A DNA stretch of 64,000 nt from Devosia neptuniae (GCF_025452235.1 NZ_CP104965.1:1550001-1614000); one strand, 5' to 3'; positions 1 to 10,978 are shown, numbered from the stretch's first letter. Numbers and translations are program-made. Notes: generated by a model from the letters alone, not told the origin.

Positions 1-2
1 CC

Positions 3-2612
3 TCCCAGCGCGCCATGCGCGTCTGGGTCGACCCCGACAAGATGAGCAGCCTCAACCTTACTACCCAGGAAGTGACCGCCGCGATCCAGTCCCAGAATGC
101 CCAGGTTACGGCCGGGCGGATCGGGGCACAGCCCAATCCGATCACCCAGCAGGTGTCGGCCACGGTGCTGGTCAGCGGGCAATTGCGCTCGCCCGAAGAG
201 TTCGGCGCGGTGGTGCTGCGGGCCAATCCGGATGGATCCTCGGTTCGCCTGCGCGATGTGGCGCGGATCGAAGTGGGGGCGGAGAGCTACAATTTCTCTA
301 CCCGCATCAATGGGCAGCCCGCCGCGGCGCTGGCCGTGCAGCTGTCCCCGTCGGGCAATGCGCTATCGACCTCCGAGGGCGTTCGCCATCGCATGGAGGA
401 ACTGGCCGAGTTCTTCCCGCCGGGCGTGGAATATACCATTCCCTACGATACCTCGCCCTTCGTCGAAGTCTCCATCGAGAAGGTGCTGCACACGCTTGTC
501 GAGGCCATTGGCCTCGTCTTTATCGTGATGTTCATTTTCCTGCAGAACTTCCGCTACACGCTGATCCCGACGCTGGTGGTGCCGGTGGCGCTGCTGGGAA
601 CGCTGGCCATCATGCTGGCGACAGGATTTTCCATCAACGTTCTGACCATGTTCGCCATGGTGCTGGCGATCGGCATTCTGGTGGATGACGCTATCGTCGT
701 GGTGGAGAATGTCGAGCGCATCATGGCCGAGGAGGGGCTGTCGCCCAAGGACGCCACGCGCAAGGCGATGAAGCAGATTACCGGCGCCATTATCGGCATT
801 ACGCTGGTGCTGTCGGCGGTGTTCGTGCCCATGGCCTTCTTCCCCGGCGCCGTCGGGGTGATCTATCAACAGTTCAGCATCACCATGGTGGCCTCGATCC
901 TGATCTCTGGATTCCTGGCCCTGTCGCTGACGCCGGCGCTATGCGCCACCTTCCTCAAGCCCATCAAGCCGGGCCATCACGAGCGGAAGGGTCCGTTCGG
1001 CTGGTTCAACCGCGGACTGAAAAACACGACCAATGGCTATTCCAGGGGCGTTGGCTGGCTGATCAACCGCACCGGCCGCTTCATGGTGGTCTATCTCGCG
1101 TTGCTGGTCGGGCTGGGCTGGGGTTTCCTGCAATTGCCGTCGGACTTCCTGCCCAATGAGGACCAGGGTTTCGTCATCGTCGACATGCAGGCGCCACCCG
1201 AGGCCAGCAGCAATCGGGCCCGCGAAGTGGCCAACCAGGTGGAGCAAATCTTCGGCCAGGAAGCGGCCGTCGAAAACACCGCCGTGGTCAATGGCTTCAG
1301 CTTTTCGGGCGCCGGCGACAATGCGGGCCTGGCCTTCATCACCTTCAAGGACTGGAGCGAACGCGACGCCAATAATTCGGCGCAGGCGATTGCCAACCGC
1401 GCCAATGGCGCCCTGTTCGGGCTCAAGGACGCGATCTCCTTCGCGCTCTCGCCGCCTGCTATCCAGGGCTTGGGGACCTCGAGCGGCTTTACCTTCCGCT
1501 TGCAGGATCGTGCGGGGCTGGGCCAGGCAGCGCTGCTCGCGGGCAGCGATCAATTGATGGCGGCGGCATCGCAAAGCCCGATCCTGGCAGGTCTGCGCGT
1601 CGAAGGCATGCCGGCGGCAGCGCAGGTGAACCTGGTGATCGACCGCGAAAAGGCTAATACGCTGGGCGTAACCTTTGCGGCGATCAATGCGACGATCTCG
1701 TCCAATCTGGGCTCGTCCTACGCCAATGACTTCCCCAATGCGGGGCGGATGCAGCGGGTGACCGTGCAGGCGGACCAGGACCAGCGCATGCAGGTCGATG
1801 ACCTGCTCAAGCTGGATGTGCCCAATAGTTCGGGCGGCATGGTGCCCCTGTCGTCCTTTGCGACGGCGGAATGGCAGCGCGGCTCGTCCCAGGTGGTGGG
1901 CTATAACGGCTATCCGGCGGTCCGCATCGGCGGGGCGGCAGCACCGGGCTATTCATCAGGCGACGCCATTGCCGAGATGGAACGGCTGGTGGGCGAATTG
2001 CCCAATGGCTTCGGCTATGAATGGACCGGGCAGTCGCTGGAGGAAATCCAGTCGGGTTCGCAAGCGCCCTTGCTGGTTGGCCTCATCGTCATCTTCGTCT
2101 TCCTGCTCTTGGCAGCGCTCTATGAAAGCTGGTCGATCCCGCTTTCGGTGATGCTCGTGGTGCCGCTGGGGGTGTTGGGGTCGGTGATTGCGGTGTCGCT
2201 GCGCGACATGCCCAATGACGTCTACTTCAAGGTCGGGTTGATCACGATTATCGGGCTATCGGCGAAAAACGCCATCCTGATCATCGAGTTCGCCAAGGAT
2301 CTGCGAGCCCAGGGCATGCCGCTGCTGCAGGCGACGATCGAAGCCTCCAAGCTCCGGTTCCGGCCGATCCTGATGACGTCGCTGGCCTTTACCCTGGGCG
2401 TGGTGCCGCTGGCCATTGCCACGGGCGCCAGCGCCGCCAGCCAGAACGCCATCGGCACTGCCGTGATGGGCGGGATGATCTCGGCAACCGTGCTCAGCGT
2501 GTTGTTCGTGCCGGTCTTCTTCGTCTTCGTGATGCGGATTTTCGGCGATCGCAAAAAGCAGGAAAAGTCCACGACGGACGATTCCACTGCGGTCGCCGCA
2601 CCGGCGGAGTGA
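3..2612 (+). CDS. RND multidrug efflux permease (HAE1/AcrB type), 5' end outside window
   Basis: This is the inner-membrane proton antiporter of a tripartite drug efflux pump. The frame is open from base 3 with no start, so about 180 N-terminal residues lie upstream of the window; 869 are visible against about 1,040 for the family. The first visible residues (QRAMRVWVDPDK) match the porter-domain stretch near residue 185 of AcrB. The intramembrane proton relay is present: a DD pair in 'GILVDDAIVVVENVERI' near base 685 and the partner Lys in 'GLSAKNAILIIEF' near base 2265. The membrane-fusion partner should lie upstream. A PadR regulator follows 60 bp downstream and may control the pump. The substrate cannot be told from the sequence. 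Confidence 0.93.
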   Translation, partial: SQRAMRVWVDPDKMSSLNLTTQEVTAAIQSQNAQVTAGRIGAQPNPITQQVSATVLVSGQLRSPEEFGAVVLRANPDGSSVRLRDVARIEVGAESYNFSTRINGQPAAALAVQLSPSGNALSTSEGVRHRMEELAEFFPPGVEYTIPYDTSPFVEVSIEKVLHTLVEAIGLVFIVMFIFLQNFRYTLIPTLVVPVALLGTLAIMLATGFSINVLTMFAMVLAIGILVDDAIVVVENVERIMAEEGLSPKDATRKAMKQITGAIIGITLVLSAVFVPMAFFPGAVGVIYQQFSITMVASILISGFLALSLTPALCATFLKPIKPGHHERKGPFGWFNRGLKNTTNGYSRGVGWLINRTGRFMVVYLALLVGLGWGFLQLPSDFLPNEDQGFVIVDMQAPPEASSNRAREVANQVEQIFGQEAAVENTAVVNGFSFSGAGDNAGLAFITFKDWSERDANNSAQAIANRANGALFGLKDAISFALSPPAIQGLGTSSGFTFRLQDRAGLGQAALLAGSDQLMAAASQSPILAGLRVEGMPAAAQVNLVIDREKANTLGVTFAAINATISSNLGSSYANDFPNAGRMQRVTVQADQDQRMQVDDLLKLDVPNSSGGMVPLSSFATAEWQRGSSQVVGYNGYPAVRIGGAAAPGYSSGDAIAEMERLVGELPNGFGYEWTGQSLEEIQSGSQAPLLVGLIVIFVFLLLAALYESWSIPLSVMLVVPLGVLGSVIAVSLRDMPNDVYFKVGLITIIGLSAKNAILIIEFAKDLRAQGMPLLQATIEASKLRFRPILMTSLAFTLGVVPLAIATGASAASQNAIGTAVMGGMISATVLSVLFVPVFFVFVMRIFGDRKKQEKSTTDDSTAVAAPAE

Positions 2613-2672
2613 CCCTCGGCCAGCAAGGGGCAGGGGCGGCGCAAACCGTCCCTGCCTTCACCCTATTCCGGA

Positions 2673-3260
2673 ATGGGAAAGGCGAGTGCTTTGACTGTTG
2701 AACAATTGTGCCTGTCGATCCTCTATGAGGGTGAAGCGACCGGCTATGACATCCGCCGGCATTTCAGCGAAGGCGAGGCGGCGTGGTTTGCCGATGCCAG
2801 TATCGGGGCGATCTATCCGGCTCTGGCCAAGCTCGAAGCCAAGGGCCTGGTGGGCTTTGAGATCGAGGAGCAAGTCGGCAGACCCAGCCGCAAGGTCTAT
2901 CGGATTACCGAAGCGGGAAGGCAGGCCTTCATGGCGGGGTTGCGGGAGCCGCTGGCCAAGGACAAGTTCCAGAGCTCGTTCCTGCATTTCCTGCGTTTTG
3001 CCCATCTGGCGCCACGCGAAGTGGTGGTGGCCAATATCGAGGCGCGCCAGCAGCATCTCGATGAGGAAGTGGGGCGGCTCGAGGCCATGCTGTCGCAAAG
3101 CTCGAGCAGTTCACAGGGCCGCTGGATGCTCGAATATGCCCTGGCGATGACGCAGGCGATGCGTGAGGGGCTGAACACGGCCATCCGCAAGATTTGTGCC
3201 GACCCGAGCTGTGGCAAGGACCGCTCTGCTGAGGCAAGGTCGCCTTCCGCCCGGGGGTGA
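2673..3260 (+). CDS. PadR family transcriptional regulator
   Basis: This 195-residue protein has the PadR winged helix at residues 10-85: 'CLSILYEGEATGYDIRRHF', then 'IGAIYPALAKLEAKGLV' and the wing 'GRPSRKVYRITEAGRQAF'. A C-terminal helical dimerisation domain follows (about 90-180, with 'VVVANIEARQQHLDEEVGRLEAML'). PadR proteins usually repress neighbouring efflux or detoxification genes until a small ligand binds. It lies 60 bp after the RND permease on the same strand, so control of that pump is a reasonable inference. No clear operator was found. The last 20 residues are low-complexity and may be poorly conserved. Confidence 0.88.
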   Translation: MGKASALTVEQLCLSILYEGEATGYDIRRHFSEGEAAWFADASIGAIYPALAKLEAKGLVGFEIEEQVGRPSRKVYRITEAGRQAFMAGLREPLAKDKFQSSFLHFLRFAHLAPREVVVANIEARQQHLDEEVGRLEAMLSQSSSSSQGRWMLEYALAMTQAMREGLNTAIRKICADPSCGKDRSAEARSPSARG

Positions 3261-3370
3261 GCCGCCGCGGGCCTTGCCCAAACCAGCCGCCAAAGTATTT
3301 CTCTCTTTTCCAGCCGAACCGCTGTTTGCCCGCTCGTCGATAGGGCAGGTGTTGGGAGAGGAGCGGGAAA

Positions 3371-4597
3371 GTGAACGAGCGATATGGTTGGGTTGTGGTG
3401 GCAGCGGGCGCTGTCATCACCTGCGTGGCGATGGGGGCGATGTTCGCCCTGCCGGTCTATCTGCAGCCGATTGCCGAGGAGACGGGCTGGACGCGGGCCG
3501 GCATTTCGGGCGCCATGACTTTGGGGTTCATCGTCATGGGCGTTGCCGGGTTCGGCTGGGGCGCGCTGAGCGATCGGATCGGGGCGAGGCCGGTTGTCTT
3601 CATGGCCGCGCTATTGTTGGGCGCCGGGCTGGTGCTGGCCAGCCGCGCCACTGATCTATTGATGTTCCAGTTTGCCTATGGCGGATTGGTCGGGGCATCC
3701 GGGGGCGCCTTCTTTGCGCCGATCATGGCGGCGACGGTCGGCTGGTTCGATAAGCATCGGAGCCTCGCCGTCTCGCTGGTTTCGGTGGGCGGCGGAGTGG
3801 CGCCGATGGTCATCACGCCCTTTGCCAGCGTGTTGATCGCCAATTATGGCTGGCGCAGCGCTATGCTGGCGATTGCCATTGGCGCGGTGATCATCGTGCT
3901 GCCGGCAAGCCTGCTTATTCGCCGGGCGCCGGCGCTGGTCGAAGCGCCGGTTCCGGCCGGTGATGGCGTTGCCATCGAACGCCGGCCGTCTGCTGCCGCC
4001 AGCGCGTTGCGGACGCCGCAATTTGTCGTTCTGGCCGCGACATTCTTTTTGTGCTGCGCCGCCCATTCCGGGCCGATCTTCCACACGGTGAGCTATGCCA
4101 TGATCTGCGGGGCATCGTCGCTGGCGGCGGCGAGCATTTATAGCGTGGAGGGGGTGGCGGGGCTGTTCGGCCGGCTGATCTTTGGCGTGCTGGCCGATCG
4201 GCTCGGAGTGCGCCGGGTGCTGGTGGCCGGGCTCGTGCTGCAGGCATTGGGCATCTACACCTATATTTATGTGACGCAGCTGGAGCATTTTTACATGCTC
4301 GCCGTGGTGCTGGGCATGGCCTATGGCGGGGTGATGCCGCTTTATGCGGTGCTGGCGCGCGATTATTTCGGTCCGCATGTCATGGGCACGGTGCTGGGCG
4401 CGGCGACGATGACGTCGAGCATCGGCATGGCGTTTGGACCGGTGGGTGGCGGCTGGCTCTACGATAATTTCGGCAGCTATCACTGGCTTTATGTCGCCTC
4501 GGCCGCCGTGGGTATTGCCGCGGCAGCCATGGCGCTGGCGTTTCCGCCACCCAAGCGGGACGAGGGGGACCAGCAAGGCGAGGTGCAGCCTGCGTGA
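3371..4597 (+). CDS. MFS transporter (monocarboxylate/oxalate-formate-like)
   Basis: This 408-residue protein has about 12 hydrophobic segments and a charged central loop near residues 175-210. The loop 2-3 MFS signature appears as 'GWGALSDRIGARPVV' (about 57-72), and its repeat in the second half as 'GVLADRLGVRRVLVAG'. The opening ('GWVVVAAGAVITCVAMGAMF') resembles monocarboxylate-type carriers. The start is GTG, preceded by a purine-rich GGAGAGGAGCGGGAAA site directly upstream. It converges on the metallophosphoesterase gene with only 10 bp between them. The substrate is unknown; organic acid transport is a guess from overall resemblance. Confidence 0.85.
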   Translation: MNERYGWVVVAAGAVITCVAMGAMFALPVYLQPIAEETGWTRAGISGAMTLGFIVMGVAGFGWGALSDRIGARPVVFMAALLLGAGLVLASRATDLLMFQFAYGGLVGASGGAFFAPIMAATVGWFDKHRSLAVSLVSVGGGVAPMVITPFASVLIANYGWRSAMLAIAIGAVIIVLPASLLIRRAPALVEAPVPAGDGVAIERRPSAAASALRTPQFVVLAATFFLCCAAHSGPIFHTVSYAMICGASSLAAASIYSVEGVAGLFGRLIFGVLADRLGVRRVLVAGLVLQALGIYTYIYVTQLEHFYMLAVVLGMAYGGVMPLYAVLARDYFGPHVMGTVLGAATMTSSIGMAFGPVGGGWLYDNFGSYHWLYVASAAVGIAAAAMALAFPPPKRDEGDQQGEVQPA

Positions 4598-4607
4598 GGG
4601 CCGCGGT

Positions 4608-5435
4608 TCAGACCGGCTCGGATTCCTTTTCGCGGGTCACCCATTGCTGGCCTCGCCATTCGCGCACGGTGATGGCGATGCGTTCGGGCGTGATGGTGAT
4701 GATGTTGTAGGCGTTCGGCTCGCCGCGCAGGCGGGTCGAGATGGTCGAGGAGGCCTGGGCGACGAGGATGGGCGCCACGGCCGATTTCCGCAGACCGGTG
4801 GGCGCGCCCTGGTTGGTGGTGCCCTGGGCGTGGTGCTTGCGTACATAGGACAGGTGAAAATGCCCCGAGAGGACGAGGCGCACGCCAAGGCGGGCGAAGG
4901 TTTCCAGCGCTTCGTCGGCCCGCTTCACCCGCTTGGTCTTTTGCAGCATGGGCTCGGTGGGAAAGAGCAGGGGATGGTGGGCGACGATGACCCGAATGGC
5001 GTCGGGCGAAGCCTGGGCGAAACGGGTTTCGAGATCCTCGAGCTGGCCGCGCGAAATGCTGCCATGGCCCCAATTCCATTCCAGCCGCGCCCGGCGTGAG
5101 GTGCGCATGCCCAAGAGGGCCACCCCGCCCATTTCGAGGAAGGGTTCAAGGTCGCGGGCGATGTAGCGGCGGTAAAAGCCATAGGGGTTGAGGAAGCGGC
5201 GCAGGATATTGACCGCAGGCACATCGTGATTGCCCGGCACGGCGAAGATCGGCGCCTTGAGCGTATCGAGAAAGGCGCGCGCGGCGATGAATTCGTCCTT
5301 GCTGCCGATCTGGGTGAAATCGCCGCTGATGACGATGAGATCGGGCGCAAGGCCGGTAATGTCGGCGGCAAGGCCCGCGGCCGCTTCCGCGTCGTGATGG
5401 CCGAAATGCAGGTCGGACAGGTGGACGAGTTTCAT
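4608..5435 (-). CDS. Metallophosphoesterase (calcineurin-like phosphodiesterase)
   Basis: This 275-residue protein carries the complete dinuclear-metal motif set in order: 'DLHFGHHD' (D-x-H, about residue 7), 'VISGDFTQ' (GD, about 37), 'VPGNHDVP' (GNH[DE], about 67), 'VAHHPLL' (about 152) and 'SGHFHLS' (G-H-x-H, about 194). It is a cytosolic phosphodiesterase or phosphatase of unknown substrate, of the cAMP-phosphodiesterase-like (CpdA) type. Its ATG overlaps the stop of the upstream lipid kinase gene (ATGA), so the two are translationally coupled. That suggests phospholipid or nucleotide metabolism but does not prove it. Confidence 0.9.
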   Translation of the reverse strand: MKLVHLSDLHFGHHDAEAAAGLAADITGLAPDLIVISGDFTQIGSKDEFIAARAFLDTLKAPIFAVPGNHDVPAVNILRRFLNPYGFYRRYIARDLEPFLEMGGVALLGMRTSRRARLEWNWGHGSISRGQLEDLETRFAQASPDAIRVIVAHHPLLFPTEPMLQKTKRVKRADEALETFARLGVRLVLSGHFHLSYVRKHHAQGTTNQGAPTGLRKSAVAPILVAQASSTISTRLRGEPNAYNIITITPERIAITVREWRGQQWVTREKESEPV

Positions 5436-6379
5436 GCGCGCATGGCCTCGTCTGCGGGGGCTTGGGTATCGGGCAGGGGTGGCAGGGCCAGCACGGTCAG
5501 GGCCTTGGGGTGAATGGTGAAATGCAGCGGCGTGGTCAGGGTCTCCACCTCGCCATCGAACATGACCTTGAGCAAGCCCTTGTGGCTGGTAATGGTCACG
5601 GCGCCAACGCTTTGCACGTCCAGCGCCTGATCCTGATGCCAGCGGCCCAGCAGCATGCCGCTGGCCAGGCGGAAGAAATCGACAAAGGTCAGGCGCTTGA
5701 GCACGTAAAGGGTGAGGGTGCCGCCATCGAGCCGCTCCCGGGCAAGGATGCGGCCAAAGCCTTCATCATAGGAATTGCTGGCCACGGCCACGGCCTGGAC
5801 GCGTTCCACCCGGGGCTTGCCTTTGTCGTCGGCATCGATGGCGATGGCGATGCGGCGGGTGCGCTGGAGCCGGCGGAAGACATAGCGCATGAAGCCGAGT
5901 TTGGGGGAGACGCCGGGCATGGTGCGGATATATTCGCGGCCGGCGGCAAGGCCCGGAATGGTGCCGATGACCACTTTGTGCAGGAAGAAGCGGCCATTGA
6001 CCTCGCCCACATCGATCTGCTGCTCGACGCCTTCGGCAAGGGCCGCCACGGCGGCTGGTGTATCAAGGGGAATGCGCAAATCCTTGGCGAGGGCATTGAC
6101 CGTGCCCAAGGGCAGAATGGCCAGCGACTTGCCGGTGCCCAGGATGGGGCCGCACAGCGCGGTGATGGTGCCGTCGCCGCCGGCGGCCACGATGGTGTCG
6201 GCAGGACCGGCCAGGGCCTCTTCGATGCGCTCCTGCATGGGGCGGTCGGCATCGGCATCGATCGTTGCGGTCAGCCCGTTGCTGGCGAACATCTCGGCAA
6301 GCGCGGTCTCGGTGATGCCGGTGGCAAGGGCCGTGCCGGCATTGGCATTGAAGATGACGTGAAAGGTTCGCGTGGGCAT
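5432..6379 (-). CDS. Diacylglycerol/sphingosine kinase family lipid kinase (YegS-like)
   Basis: This ATP-dependent lipid kinase candidate has the DAGK catalytic motifs: the N-terminal phosphate-binding 'FNANAGT', the nucleotide-binding '[15 protein letters not shown]' and '[16 protein letters not shown]'. The C-terminal half forms the beta-sandwich domain of the YegS/DgkB group. The chosen start ('[16 protein letters not shown]') fits the family; an in-frame ATG at 6427 would add 16 residues without homology support. The 3' end overlaps the metallophosphoesterase start by 4 bp. The divergent neighbour is a PAP2 phosphatase, so three adjacent genes point to lipid phosphate turnover (inference). 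Confidence 0.86.
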   Translation of the reverse strand: MPTRTFHVIFNANAGTALATGITETALAEMFASNGLTATIDADADRPMQERIEEALAGPADTIVAAGGDGTITALCGPILGTGKSLAILPLGTVNALAKDLRIPLDTPAAVAALAEGVEQQIDVGEVNGRFFLHKVVIGTIPGLAAGREYIRTMPGVSPKLGFMRYVFRRLQRTRRIAIAIDADDKGKPRVERVQAVAVASNSYDEGFGRILARERLDGGTLTLYVLKRLTFVDFFRLASGMLLGRWHQDQALDVQSVGAVTITSHKGLLKVMFDGEVETLTTPLHFTIHPKALTVLALPPLPDTQAPADEAMRA

Positions 6380-6517
6380 GCGGCTCACAAAGCTGGGATG
6401 ATTGGCCTCTAGGTAACGGGCGCGCATGCCTATTGGTTCAGCCTTGCGCTAAAGTTGAGGAACGTAGCAAGCTGCCCGGCGTTGCCTTGCCGGCCCTAGC
6501 GGAGACGATTTCACTCT

Positions 6518-7255
6518 ATGCTGCAAAACTTTATCCGTTCCCGCCCCTATCGGGCCCTGCGCGATTTCGTCAAAGCCGAGGCGCTGCTGCTGAGCGGCAT
6601 AGCGCTGGTCAGCGGGCTGATCCTGGGATTTTTGCGGCTGGCCGATGAAATGCTGGAGGGGGAGACGGAGGCGTTTGACCGCGCCATTCTGATGCTGTTC
6701 CGCGACAAGGCCAATATCGACCAGGTCATCGGGCCGCCCTGGGTGCAGGAAATGGTGCGCGACGTGACGGCGCTGGGAAGCTTTGCGATTCTGGGCCTGT
6801 TGGTAACTGGGGTCGTCGTCTATCTCGTGCTGGCGCGGATGCGGGGCATGGCCCTGCTGGTGCTGGTTTCGGTATTGGGCGGGACCGTGCTCAGTACGGT
6901 GCTCAAGATGGGCTATGACCGGCCGCGGCCGGACCTGGTCACCTCTTCGCACCAGTTCACCGCCAGTTTTCCCAGCGGCCATGCCATGCTGTCGGCAGTG
7001 ACATTTCTGACGCTGGGGGCGATTCTGGCGCAGGTGGCGCCGACGCGGGCCCTGCGCATCTTTGCCATCAGCGGGGCGATCTTCCTGACGCTGATCGTGG
7101 GCATCAGCCGGCTCTATATGGGGGTGCATTTCCCCAGCGACGTGCTGGCAGGCTGGTGCCTGGGCGCCGCCTGGGCGCTGGGCTGCAGCCTGGTTGCCTT
7201 CTGGCTGCAGCGGCGGGGTGCGGTGGAGCCGCCGGCCGGGAAAACTCAGGCATAG
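6518..7255 (+). CDS. PAP2 superfamily membrane phosphatase
   Basis: This 245-residue integral membrane protein has about six hydrophobic helices and all three PAP2 catalytic motifs: '[11 protein letters not shown]' (K-x6-RP), 'SFPSGHAM' (PSGH) and '[12 protein letters not shown]' (SR-x5-H-x3-D). It should dephosphorylate a lipid phosphate or pyrophosphate, such as phosphatidate or undecaprenyl pyrophosphate, at the membrane. It is divergent from the lipid kinase gene. Its last 10 bp overlap the end of the convergent dadA gene. The exact substrate is not decidable from sequence. Confidence 0.9.
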   Translation: MLQNFIRSRPYRALRDFVKAEALLLSGIALVSGLILGFLRLADEMLEGETEAFDRAILMLFRDKANIDQVIGPPWVQEMVRDVTALGSFAILGLLVTGVVVYLVLARMRGMALLVLVSVLGGTVLSTVLKMGYDRPRPDLVTSSHQFTASFPSGHAMLSAVTFLTLGAILAQVAPTRALRIFAISGAIFLTLIVGISRLYMGVHFPSDVLAGWCLGAAWALGCSLVAFWLQRRGAVEPPAGKTQA

Positions 7256-8499
7256 CGCTCGGGGCCGAGATCCTTCATGTCGATTTCGGGCTTTTTGCCG
7301 GCGATGAGATCGGCAATGGCGCGGCCCGAACCGCAGGCCATGGTCCAGCCCAACGTGCCGTGACCGGCATTGATGAAGAGATTGGCCTGCCTGGCACGCC
7401 CCAGAACCGGGGTGCCATCGGGCGTCATCGGCCGCATGCCGGTCCAGAAGCTGGCTGAAGCCGTGTCGCTGGCGCCGGGGAACAGATCGTTGACGCAATG
7501 GGCCAGCGTGTCGCGGCGCTTGGGATCGAGCCGGTTGTTGTAGCCGGAGAGCTCGGCCATGCCGCCGACGCGGATGCGATCGCCCAGGCGGGTGATGGCG
7601 ATCTTGTAGCTTTCGTCGAGCACGGTGGAGACCGGGGCCTTGGCCGCGTCGCTGATCGGGGCGGTGATGGAATAGCCTTTGACCGGATAGATGGGCAGCT
7701 TGAGGCCGATGGTTTTGGCAAGGAGCGGGGTGAAGCTGCCCATGGCCAGCACATAGTGATCGGCGGTCAATGTGCCGGCGCTGGTCTTGACCGCGGTGAT
7801 GCGGTCGCCCTGCTGTTCGATGGCTTCGATACTGGTGTTGAAGCGGAACTCGACGCCCAAAGCCTTGGCCATGTCGGCCAGTTTGTTGGTGAAGATGAAG
7901 CAATCGCCGGTTTCGTCATGCGGCAGGCGGAGGCCGCCGGCTATCGGGGCGGGGGAATTGGCAAGGCCCGGCTCGGCGGCGATGCAGCCGGCGCGGTCGA
8001 GCACCTGATAGGGCACGCCATATTGCTCGAGCACCTCGATATCCTTGTGGGCGGCGTCAACCTGCTTTTGTTCGCGGAACAGCTGCAAGGTGCCCCGCAT
8101 GCGCTCGTCATAGGCGATGCCGGTATCCGCCCGCAGCGCGACCATCAGGTCGCGGCTATATTCGGCGATGCGCACCATGCGCGCCTTGTTGATGGCGTAG
8201 GCCTTGGGTGTGCAATTGGCCAGAATGCGCAGCATCCATTCGATCATGGCCGGATCGAGCGAGGCGCGCAGGATCAGCGGGGGATGGGTCATCATCAGCC
8301 ATTTGATGGCCTTTTGCGGAATGCCGGGCCCCGCCCAGGGCGAGGCATAGCCGGGCGAGATTTCCCCCGCATTGGCAAAGCTGGTTTCAAGCGCCGGGCC
8401 CGGCTGGCGGTCGATGACGGTGACCTCGTGACCATCGCGGGCCAGATAATAGGCGGTGGTGGTGCCGATGACGCCGGAGCCGAGGACGAGGATTTTCAT
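7246..8499 (-). CDS. dadA: D-amino acid dehydrogenase small subunit
   Basis: This FAD-dependent dehydrogenase oxidises D-amino acids to 2-oxo acids and passes electrons to the respiratory chain. The N-terminus is a canonical Rossmann FAD site, '[20 protein letters not shown]', with the acidic ribose-binding end 'VTVIDRQPG'. The characteristic DadA stretch '[20 protein letters not shown]' follows, and '[19 protein letters not shown]' closes the C-terminal FAD contact. The length of 417 residues equals the family norm. The adjacent malic enzyme is divergent. No racemase (dadX) is adjacent in this window. Confidence 0.92.
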   Translation of the reverse strand: MKILVLGSGVIGTTTAYYLARDGHEVTVIDRQPGPALETSFANAGEISPGYASPWAGPGIPQKAIKWLMMTHPPLILRASLDPAMIEWMLRILANCTPKAYAINKARMVRIAEYSRDLMVALRADTGIAYDERMRGTLQLFREQKQVDAAHKDIEVLEQYGVPYQVLDRAGCIAAEPGLANSPAPIAGGLRLPHDETGDCFIFTNKLADMAKALGVEFRFNTSIEAIEQQGDRITAVKTSAGTLTADHYVLAMGSFTPLLAKTIGLKLPIYPVKGYSITAPISDAAKAPVSTVLDESYKIAITRLGDRIRVGGMAELSGYNNRLDPKRRDTLAHCVNDLFPGASDTASASFWTGMRPMTPDGTPVLGRARQANLFINAGHGTLGWTMACGSGRAIADLIAGKKPEIDMKDLGPERYA

Positions 8500-8594
8500 A
8501 TTCGGGATTTCTTCGCGATGGGATTGCTCACGACACTAGCGGGCAGGCCGGGGAAGTCGATGAAAATTCTTGCCGGCGCCATGGGTGGGGTATT

Positions 8595-8607
8595 CCTTAG
8601 TCTAAGG
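8595..8607. promoter_or_regulatory. Short palindrome upstream of the malic enzyme gene
   Basis: A perfect 6-bp inverted repeat around one base (CCTTAG-t-CTAAGG) lies about 80 bp before the malic enzyme start, in the dadA/malic enzyme divergent gap. It could be an operator for either gene. There is no evidence beyond symmetry. Confidence 0.25.
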
Positions 8608-8686
8608 TCGGGTTTGCTGCGGGGGTGGAGCTGTTCCATACCCGTGCGCCAGTTCAGACAGACGCTCCGGGGAGGAACCAACCGCG

Positions 8687-10961
8687 ATGTCCAACGATAC
8701 CAATAGCTTGCGCGAAGCCGCACTGCATTTCCATGAGTTTCCGCGTCCGGGCAAACTCGAAATCGTGGCGACCAAGCCCTTGGCCAATACGCGCGATTTG
8801 TCGCTGGCCTATTCGCCGGGTGTGGCCATCCCCTGCGAGGAAATCGCGGCTGATCCGCAGGCGGCCTATAAGTATACGGCCAAGGGGGAATCTGGTTGCC
8901 GTCATCTCCAATGGCACGGCGGTGCTGGGGCTGGGCAATATCGGGGCGCTGGCGAGCAAGCCGGTGATGGAAGGCAAGGCGGTGCTGTTCAAGAAGTTCG
9001 CCGGCATCGATTCCATCGATATCGAGGTCAACGAGCAGGAGCCCAAGCGGTTCATCGAAATCGTGGCGCCGCTGGAGCCCAGCTTTGGCGGGATTAATCT
9101 GGAAGATATCAAGGCGCCAGAATGCTTCGAGATCGAGGAAGCGCTGCGCGAGCGGATGAATATTCCGGTGTTTCATGACGACCAGCATGGCACGGCGATC
9201 ATTGTGGCCGCAGCGGTGATCAACGCGATGCGGCTGGTGGGCAAGGACATTGCCAAGGTCAAGATCGTCACGTCCGGTGCGGGGGCCGCGGCCATTGCCT
9301 GCATGAATATGCTGGTGGCGGTGGGGGCGAAACGCGAAAATATCTGGATCGCGGATTCCAAGGGGCTGGTCACCAAAAAGCGTGGCAATGCGGTCGATCG
9401 GTGGCGCGGGGCATTTGCGCGGGACAGTGACAAGACCGAGCTGAGCGAAGTCATGGCCGGGGCCGATATTTATGTCGGGCTGTCCAAGGCGGGGGCGCTC
9501 AAGCCTGAGATGATGAAGGACATGGCGGCCAATCCGCTGATCCTGGCGCTGAGCAATCCCATCCCCGAAATCATGCCAGAACTGGCGCGGGCGGCGCGGC
9601 CCGATGCGATGATCTGCACCGGTCGAAGCGACTATCCCAACCAGGTCAATAATGTGCTGTGCTTCCCCTTCCTGTTCCGGGGGGCGCTGGATTGCGGCGC
9701 GACCGTGATCAATGAGGAGATGAAGGCGGCGGCGGCGCATGCCATTGCCAAATTGGCGCATGAGCCGGGGCTGGAAGCGTCGGCGCATGGCGTGCCGGCA
9801 ATCTTTGGGCCGGAATACCTCATTCCCAATCCGTTCGATCAGCGGCTGATCCTGCGCATTGCGCCGGCGGTAGCCAAGGCGGCGATGGAGTCTGGGGTGG
9901 CGCAGCGGCCGATCGCGGATTTTGCTGCTTATCGCGATAGCCTCAATCGCTTCGTGTTCCGCTCCGGCATGGTGATGAAGCCCATGCTGGAGCGGGCGCA
10001 GGGCGAGGGCAAGCGCATTGCTTTTGCCGATGGCGAGGATGAGCGCGTGCTGCGGGCGACGCAGGTGATGTTGGAGGACGGCATTGGCCGCTCCATCCTG
10101 ATCGGCCGGCCTTCGGTGATCGAGCAGCGCATCGAGCGCTTCGGGCTGACGTTGAAGGCGGGGCGCGATTTCGATGTGATCAATCCCGAGGATGATCCGC
10201 GCTATCGCGATTATGTGGCGCTGTTCCACGACATTACCGGGCGCAAGGGCGTGACGCCGGACACGGCAAAAACCATTGTGCGCACCAATACGACGGTGAT
10301 CGGGGCGCTGGCAGTGCGGCGGGGCGAGGCGGATGCCTTGATCTGCGGCTTGCAGGGAAGGTTCATCAAGCATGCGCGCGATATTCAATCGGTGATTGGG
10401 CTGGCGCCATACAGCTCGCAGCTTTCGGCGCTTTCCATGCTGATCATGAGCCGGGGCGTGTTTTTCCTGGCCGATACCTATGTGAATATCGATCCCAGCG
10501 CCGAGGAGATCGTGGCGATCACGCTGCAGGCGCGCGACCATCTCAAGCGCTTCAATATCGAGGCGCGGGCGGCGTTGCTGAGCTATTCCAATTTCGGTTC
10601 GCGCGATGGGGCGACGTCGGAAAAGATGCGGGTGGTGTTCGAGCGGCTGCAAGAGGTGGCGCCTGATCTCGTCGTCGATGGCGAAATGCAGGGCGATCTG
10701 GCGATCAATGCCGAATTGCGCGAGCGCTATGTGCCCAATTCGGTGCTGAAGGGGGAGGCGAACCTGTTGATCTTCCCGAACCTTGAATCGGCAAACCTCT
10801 CCATGACGCTGCTCAAGGAGCTCAACAATGCGCTACCGGTGGGGCCGATCCTGATGGGAACCAGGCAGCCGGCGCATATCCTGGCGCCGTCGGTGACCAG
10901 CCGTGGCGTGGTCAATATGGCGGCGATTGCCGCGACCGAGGCGCTGGGGGTGAATGCTTAG
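8687..10961 (+). pseudogene. maeB: NADP-dependent malic enzyme-phosphotransacetylase fusion, single-base frameshift
   Basis: MaeB-type enzymes decarboxylate malate to pyruvate; a phosphotransacetylase-like regulatory domain fills the C-terminus. The start '[19 protein letters not shown]' follows a GGAGGA site. The first frame is correct to 'YKYTAKG' (about residue 66), then an extra G in the G5 run at 8884-8888 shifts it. Removing one G restores '[21 protein letters not shown]' and a 757-residue protein, the normal length. As written, translation from 8687 stops at 9097 after 136 residues. The rest is intact: malic NAD-binding domain with '[13 protein letters not shown]', then the PTA-like domain from about base 9990 ('GKRIAFADGEDERVLRA'). 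This is either a real null or phase-variant allele, or an indel error in the assembly. Confidence 0.85.
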
Positions 10962-10978
10962 AGGGAGCCGCGATGCCG

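Noticed and set aside
8884..8888. Programmed ribosomal frameshift in the malic enzyme
   Set aside because: MaeB genes are not known to use frameshifting and no stimulatory structure was obvious; an indel or error is simpler.
8496..10652. 718-codon open frame antisense to the malic enzyme
   Set aside because: High-GC antisense shadow: His/Arg/Pro-rich composition, no domain, and the opposite strand has full MaeB homology.
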